Assembly: GCA_026786335.1 (NCBI GenBank)
Contig: JAJAYG010000204.1
Span: 1 to 9,350 of the forward strand
Origin: Chitinophagales bacterium
GTDB lineage: Bacteria > Bacteroidota > Bacteroidia > Chitinophagales > UBA10324
Length of the DNA: 9,350 bases
Direction of reading: 5' to 3'
Below are positions 6,027 to 9,350 of this stretch, one piece after another. Numbering within the stretch: the first letter of the stretch is position 1; each line of letters starts with the position of its first letter. Under the pieces are notes generated by a model. It was not told the origin of the DNA. It worked only from the letters and a program-made list of their open reading frames with translations, and made no database searches. The position numbers and the translations under genes were made by a program.

Positions 6027-7526
6027 ATGAAAAAAATTCTGGTAGCAAATCGAGGTGAAATAGCAATACGGGTAATGCGAACAGCGCGGGAGATGGGAAT
6101 AAAATCTGTTGCCGTTTTTTCTGAAGCCGATCGAAATGCAATGCATGTTCGATATGCCGATGAAGCGGTTTGTATTGGCCCTCCACCATCCAACCAATCC
6201 TATCTTCTAGGAAATAAAATTATTGATACAGCAAAAAAAACAAATGCAGATGCCATTCATCCCGGCTATGGTTTCTTAAGTGAGAACGCTGGTTTTGCAA
6301 GAGCTGTTAAAGAAGCAGGATTAATTTTTATTGGACCATCGGCTGAGTCAATGGAAATGATGGGTAATAAAATTGCGGCTAAAGAGACTGCTAAAAAACA
6401 TAACGTGCCGCTTGTACCCGGCATCGCAGAGCCCATCACAGATATTGCGCATGCAAAACAAGTTGCAAAAGAAATCGGATATCCGGTTTTAATCAAAGCC
6501 TCTGCAGGCGGTGGAGGAAAAGGAATGAGAACAGTTGAAAAGGAATCGGAATTTGAAGAGCAGGTGAAGAGAGCAATAAGTGAAGCAACTGCAGCTTTTG
6601 GCGACGGCTCTGTGTTTATTGAAAAATATGTTACCTCACCAAGGCACATCGAAATTCAAATTCTTGGTGATCAGCATGGCAATGTTGTTTATCTTTTTGA
6701 AAGAGAATGTTCTGTTCAGCGAAGACATCAAAAGGTGATTGAAGAAGCGCCTTCTTCAGTTCTCACAGAAGAGTTGAGAAAAAAGATGGGTGAAAGTGCA
6801 GTTGCCCTTGCTAAAGCATGTGGTTATTACAATGCAGGTACAGTAGAATTTTTAGTTGATGATAAACTCAATTATTATTTTTTGGAAATGAATACAAGAC
6901 TCCAGGTTGAACATCCTGTAACTGAATTTATAACCGGTTTAGATTTAGTGAAGGAACAGATTAACATTGCGCGCGGTGAAAAACTTCCTTTCACACAAAA
7001 AGATTTAAAAATTCACGGCCATGCAATTGAGTTAAGAGTTTGTGCCGAAGACCCTGCAAACAATTTTTTACCCGATATTGGAACGCTTCACACCTACAGA
7101 AGACCACAAGGCCCGGGTGTGAGAGTGGATGATGGTTTTGAGGAAGGAATGGAAATCCCTATTTATTATGATCCTCTGCTTGCCAAATTAGTTGTGCATG
7201 CCGACACACGTTTAAAAGCAATTGAAAGAATGAAGCGTGCCATTAATGAATTCGAATTGAGCGGGGTACAAACCACTTTATCATTTGGTAAATGGGCTAT
7301 GCAACATCCAAATTTTATTTCGGGTGATTTCGATACTTCATTTATTCCAAAATATTTTAAACCCGAAATGCTGCAAACCGAACAACCTGATGAAATTCGG
7401 GTTGCAGCAATTCTCGCAGTAAATTTATCTGGCAATAAACCTATGGGTAAAAATTCCATAACGTCAGCCACCTCAAATTCTAAATCAGGCGTTTCCAATT
7501 GGCGAGGTAACAGAATTAAAGATTGA
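6027..7526 (+). CDS. accC: Acetyl-/acyl-CoA carboxylase, biotin carboxylase subunit
   Basis: The 499-residue protein catalyses ATP- and bicarbonate-dependent carboxylation of biotin on a carrier protein, the first half-reaction of acyl-CoA carboxylases. The N-terminal pre-ATP-grasp domain begins MKKILVANRGEIAIRV. The ATP-grasp domain shows Lys115, Lys158, the glycine loop GGGGKGM (161-167), RHIEI with His207, QRRHQK with Lys236, Glu274, and EMNTRLQVEHPVTE with Glu287, Asn289, Arg291 and Glu295. Arg337 (ELRV) completes the known active site. The C-terminal domain ends near residue 450. The remaining tail is Ser/Asn-rich and has no biotin-attachment MKM, so the biotin carrier is a separate protein. 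Form and length fit the Bacteroidetes acetyl/propionyl-CoA carboxylase type. The carrier and carboxyltransferase genes are not adjacent. No exact promoter element is seen; TACATTTA at 5961 is a weak candidate. Confidence 0.96.
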   Translation: MKKILVANRGEIAIRVMRTAREMGIKSVAVFSEADRNAMHVRYADEAVCIGPPPSNQSYLLGNKIIDTAKKTNADAIHPGYGFLSENAGFARAVKEAGLIFIGPSAESMEMMGNKIAAKETAKKHNVPLVPGIAEPITDIAHAKQVAKEIGYPVLIKASAGGGGKGMRTVEKESEFEEQVKRAISEATAAFGDGSVFIEKYVTSPRHIEIQILGDQHGNVVYLFERECSVQRRHQKVIEEAPSSVLTEELRKKMGESAVALAKACGYYNAGTVEFLVDDKLNYYFLEMNTRLQVEHPVTEFITGLDLVKEQINIARGEKLPFTQKDLKIHGHAIELRVCAEDPANNFLPDIGTLHTYRRPQGPGVRVDDGFEEGMEIPIYYDPLLAKLVVHADTRLKAIERMKRAINEFELSGVQTTLSFGKWAMQHPNFISGDFDTSFIPKYFKPEMLQTEQPDEIRVAAILAVNLSGNKPMGKNSITSATSNSKSGVSNWRGNRIKD

Positions 7527-7554
7527 ATTTTAGTAAAACTATTTTGACGTTTAT

Positions 7555-7564
7555 CTGTTAACAG
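7555..7564. promoter_or_regulatory. 10-bp perfect palindrome before the peroxidase gene
   Basis: CTGTTAACAG is a perfect palindrome 12 nt before the ATG, flanked by partly matching TTTAT and TAAAA. It could be an operator, but a palindrome this short can occur by chance. Confidence 0.2.
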
Positions 7565-7576
7565 TAAAAACTTTGT

Positions 7577-8104
7577 ATGCTACAATTACAACTTTTCCTT
7601 TTGCTAACAATTACAAATCCAAAAGTGTTGCCTAATATTTATGAGTTTAAAGTGAAATCAATTGATGGTGGCATCATTGACCTTTCACTTTATAAAGGAA
7701 AAAAAATTCTTATTATTAATACTGCTTCCAACTGTGGGTTTACTCCTCAATATCAAGATCTCGAAAAATTATATCAGCAATACAAGGACAATCTTGTGGT
7801 GATTGGTTTCCCTTCCAACGATTTTTTGTGGCAGGAACCGGGTACTAATGAAGAGATCGCGCAATTCTGCAGTTCAACTTACCATGTGACGTTCCCCATG
7901 GCTGAAAAAATAATTGTATCGGGAAGAAATGCTGCTCCCATTTATAAATGGCTTACTCAAAAAAAATTAAACGGAGTTGAAGATGCTTCTATAAGCTGGA
8001 ACTTCAATAAGTTTTTAATCAATGAGAAGGGTGAATACGTAACGCACTTTGGTTCAAAAACAAAACCTATGGATGCAGCTATAATTGATGCAATCAATAA
8101 ATAA
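7577..8104 (+). CDS. gpx: Glutathione peroxidase family, thioredoxin-dependent 2-Cys type
   Basis: The 175-residue protein reduces hydrogen peroxide or lipid hydroperoxides. The thioredoxin-fold core carries the peroxidatic Cys53 in NTASNCGFTPQY, Gln86 in WQEPG, and Trp141-Asn142 in ISWNFNKFL, which together are the catalytic tetrad. Cys98 in EEIAQFCSSTYHVTFPM sits where thioredoxin-using family members have the resolving cysteine, so thioredoxin rather than glutathione is the likely reductant. The usual middle Cys (FPCNQF) is Ser80. Trp85 replaces the common Gly before QEP. Residues 1-13 are hydrophobic (MLQLQLFLLLTIT) but lack basic residues, so export is possible but weakly supported. An in-frame TAA at 7565-7567 fixes ATG 7577 as the first start. 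It lies 50 nt after accC and may be cotranscribed with it. Confidence 0.93.
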   Translation: MLQLQLFLLLTITNPKVLPNIYEFKVKSIDGGIIDLSLYKGKKILIINTASNCGFTPQYQDLEKLYQQYKDNLVVIGFPSNDFLWQEPGTNEEIAQFCSSTYHVTFPMAEKIIVSGRNAAPIYKWLTQKKLNGVEDASISWNFNKFLINEKGEYVTHFGSKTKPMDAAIIDAINK

Positions 8105-8536
8105 TCACTGACAGATAAGAGTGATTGTGGGTGTTATTATTTCATTGCTTTTATTACCAGCACGATCTTCAATATAAATTGTATAAAACAAACTATCCTT
8201 TATTCTACCGGGGATACAATTGAATTGTGAAAAAGTATATGCTACTTCACCAGAAATTGCCTTCACAGTTCCGCCCGGTGTAACATTTGGGATTTTAAAA
8301 CTATCAGGATAACCGGTTCTGCTATCGGTAAAAAACATATTTGGGATGTCATCACTTCCAATATCGCCATCTCCATCAGTAAAGTTGAAATAGATTGTAA
8401 TTGAATCTTCATTCACTTTTGCAATGTTGTTGCTTAAGGAATCAAAACCAATTGCAGGAATAATTGAATAGTCAGGCGGATTAAGGCACGAGGCAATAAA
8501 AAATAACAACGAAGAAACGGTCAGCAATCTTATCAT
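8105..8536 (-). CDS. Conserved-looking Bacteroidetes lipoprotein, unknown function
   Basis: The 143-residue protein has a lipoprotein signal with lipobox IASC (Cys17). A short Pro-rich linker leads to one beta-rich domain. The domain has NFTDGDGDIGSDD at 51-63, an acidic loop of the kind that may bind calcium, and ends in a strand with IEDRAGNKSNEI (about 122-133). The fold looks Ig-like or cadherin-like. Cys107 and Cys142 could pair. It should sit on the periplasmic or outer-membrane surface. It lies 27 nt downstream of the EVE-domain gene on the same strand and is probably cotranscribed with it, though no functional link is apparent. Its TGA stop directly abuts the stop of the opposing peroxidase gene. 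Confidence 0.75.
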   Translation of the reverse strand: MIRLLTVSSLLFFIASCLNPPDYSIIPAIGFDSLSNNIAKVNEDSITIYFNFTDGDGDIGSDDIPNMFFTDSRTGYPDSFKIPNVTPGGTVKAISGEVAYTFSQFNCIPGRIKDSLFYTIYIEDRAGNKSNEIITPTITLICQ

Positions 8537-8563
8537 AGCGATTCGAAATTAAATCAATTTTTA

Positions 8564-8971
8564 TTACGCATTACTCATTGCAATTATCTTTTCATATTGC
8601 TTATCAAGTACAGGCATAACAGACAATCTGGATATTTTTAAGAGCAGCATATCTTTTAATTCTTTAATTCCCTTTATTTCTTTTAACGAAACTTCGCGCT
8701 TTATTATTTTAACAACATTCAGTTCAACTGCAATCCATGCTTCTATATCGGTTGTAGGATCTTGAAATGATTCTTTTGTCACCTTAGCAATTCCAACAAC
8801 TGCCGAAATTTCTCCGCTGTGGTAAAACAAAACAAGATCGTTTTTTTTCATGCTGCGCATGTGATTGCGTGCTGCATAATTTCTAACACCGGTCCATTCA
8901 GTTTTTTTATCAGCGAAAAATTCTTTCCACCCATAGGTTTCGGGATCTGATTTTACAAGCCAGTAATTCAT
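8564..8971 (-). CDS. EVE-domain protein (thymocyte nuclear protein 1-like)
   Basis: The 135-residue protein is a single EVE domain, a PUA/YTH-like fold. The diagnostic stretches are MNYWLVKSDPETYGW at the start, WTGVRNYAARNHMR (26-39), KKNDLVLFYHS (42-52), VVGIAKV (58-64), and LKISRLSVMPV near the end (111-121). Family members recognise modified bases in DNA or RNA, and the fold is related to YTH readers of methyladenosine. A role in nucleic-acid modification reading is inferred from the family and nothing nearby supports it. It should be cytoplasmic. It is first in a probable two-gene unit with the lipoprotein gene and follows the RDD gene at 54 nt. Confidence 0.93.
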   Translation of the reverse strand: MNYWLVKSDPETYGWKEFFADKKTEWTGVRNYAARNHMRSMKKNDLVLFYHSGEISAVVGIAKVTKESFQDPTTDIEAWIAVELNVVKIIKREVSLKEIKGIKELKDMLLLKISRLSVMPVLDKQYEKIIAMSNA

Positions 8972-9025
8972 TTTAAATATTATAATTGAATTTTAAATTG
9001 AGACAGAAAAATATTATTCTTAAAT

Positions 9026-9350
9026 TTATTTTACAACTACCAATGTGCCTGCCACTATATCGTGAAGTGCTTGCTTCTTCTCAGTAAAGCCTGCCATAAT
9101 GTAACCGATACCCATAATTAGAGAAGAAATAATTTTTCCAAAATACCTGCCGGTAGCATTCAAAAAAGTAATTCTGTTTCCTTGCATATCTGTAACTTTT
9201 ATATTGAGCGCCATCTTACCCAGCGTCGCTTGCTTGGTCGAAGACTCCATGAATGCATAATACAACCAATTCAAAACAATGCCCGAGGTTATAAGACCAA
9301 TGTAAGCTGTTGCCATCATTGTAATCATTCCTGCTTGTGATGCTTCGTCC
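9026..9350 (-). CDS. RDD-family membrane protein, 5' end outside the window
   Basis: The frame is open from the right edge to TAA at 9028-9026. A Met codon occurs at 9328, but codons upstream (DEASQAG) stay open to 9350, so the true start is beyond the window. The visible part has a transmembrane segment (about YIGLITSGIVLNWLYYAF), the RDD-type loop FMESSTKQATLGKMALNIKV, a second membrane segment (GKIISSLIMGIGYIMAGF), and the family ending KKQALHDIVAGTLVV. The N-terminal Arg-Asp helix that names the family lies outside. RDD proteins are inner-membrane proteins, some linked to ion or osmotic stress, and the function here is unknown. It could be cotranscribed with the EVE gene 54 nt downstream. 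Confidence 0.9.
   Translation of the reverse strand, partial: DEASQAGMITMMATAYIGLITSGIVLNWLYYAFMESSTKQATLGKMALNIKVTDMQGNRITFLNATGRYFGKIISSLIMGIGYIMAGFTEKKQALHDIVAGTLVVVK

Noticed and set aside
5929..6197. Two minus-strand frames over the accC start
   Set aside because: Antisense to the conserved accC N-terminus and the terminator; Phe/Leu-rich shadow with no gene-like features.
5997..7470. ACGTCAGCCA occurring just before accC (5997) and in its tail (7461)
   Set aside because: Several exact 10- to 11-base repeats are expected by chance in 9 kb, and nothing else supports an attachment or regulatory site.
6266..7498. Minus-strand frames 6266-6649 and 7166-7498
   Set aside because: Antisense shadows of accC.

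Overview
The window looks like a chromosomal segment of a Bacteroidetes (Bacteroidota) bacterium, probably of the Chitinophagaceae/Sphingobacteriales kind. The grounds are AT-rich DNA, a protein ending in a type IX secretion (T9SS) sorting domain, a TonB-dependent receptor N-terminus with a carboxypeptidase-regulatory-like domain, several small lipoproteins, almost no Shine-Dalgarno sequences, and several exact matches to the Bacteroidetes -7 promoter element TAnnTTTG. No rRNA, tRNA, insertion sequence, phage gene or CRISPR array is visible. The content reads as ordinary housekeeping and envelope genes, and I see no obvious new multi-gene system.

Layout. Position 1-337 (minus) is the 5' end of an outer-membrane receptor gene cut by the window edge. 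It is divergent from a tiny 50-residue lipoprotein gene at 450-602 (plus). That gene runs tail-to-tail, with no gap, into a minus-strand block: an AHSA1/SRPBCC protein (603-1028), an animal-like sulfite oxidase catalytic core (1094-2179), a secreted T9SS cargo protein built of five 17-residue repeats (2231-2902), and a double-ATPase subunit of an oligopeptide-type ABC importer (3026-4747). A 204-bp divergent gap follows, holding a good promoter candidate for the plus-strand gene and only a weak one for the minus-strand gene.

The plus-strand block has a membrane-anchored coiled-coil protein (4952-5890) ending in a textbook intrinsic terminator (5912-5950), a biotin carboxylase (accC, 6027-7526) and a thioredoxin-type glutathione peroxidase (7577-8104). 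The peroxidase also meets its minus-strand neighbour with zero gap. The last minus-strand block is an RDD membrane protein (cut by the right edge), an EVE-domain protein and a lipoprotein. The last two are 27 bp apart and probably cotranscribed.

Functional links between neighbours are weak. AccC lacks its biotin carrier and carboxyltransferase partners here, and the ABC ATPase lacks permeases and a binding protein. The sulfite oxidase has no visible electron acceptor. The points most worth a second look are the perfect 17-residue repeat array, the short lipoprotein, the TTG start on a T7 tract of the ABC ATPase with an overlapping leader ORF, and the signal-less eukaryote-like sulfite oxidase.
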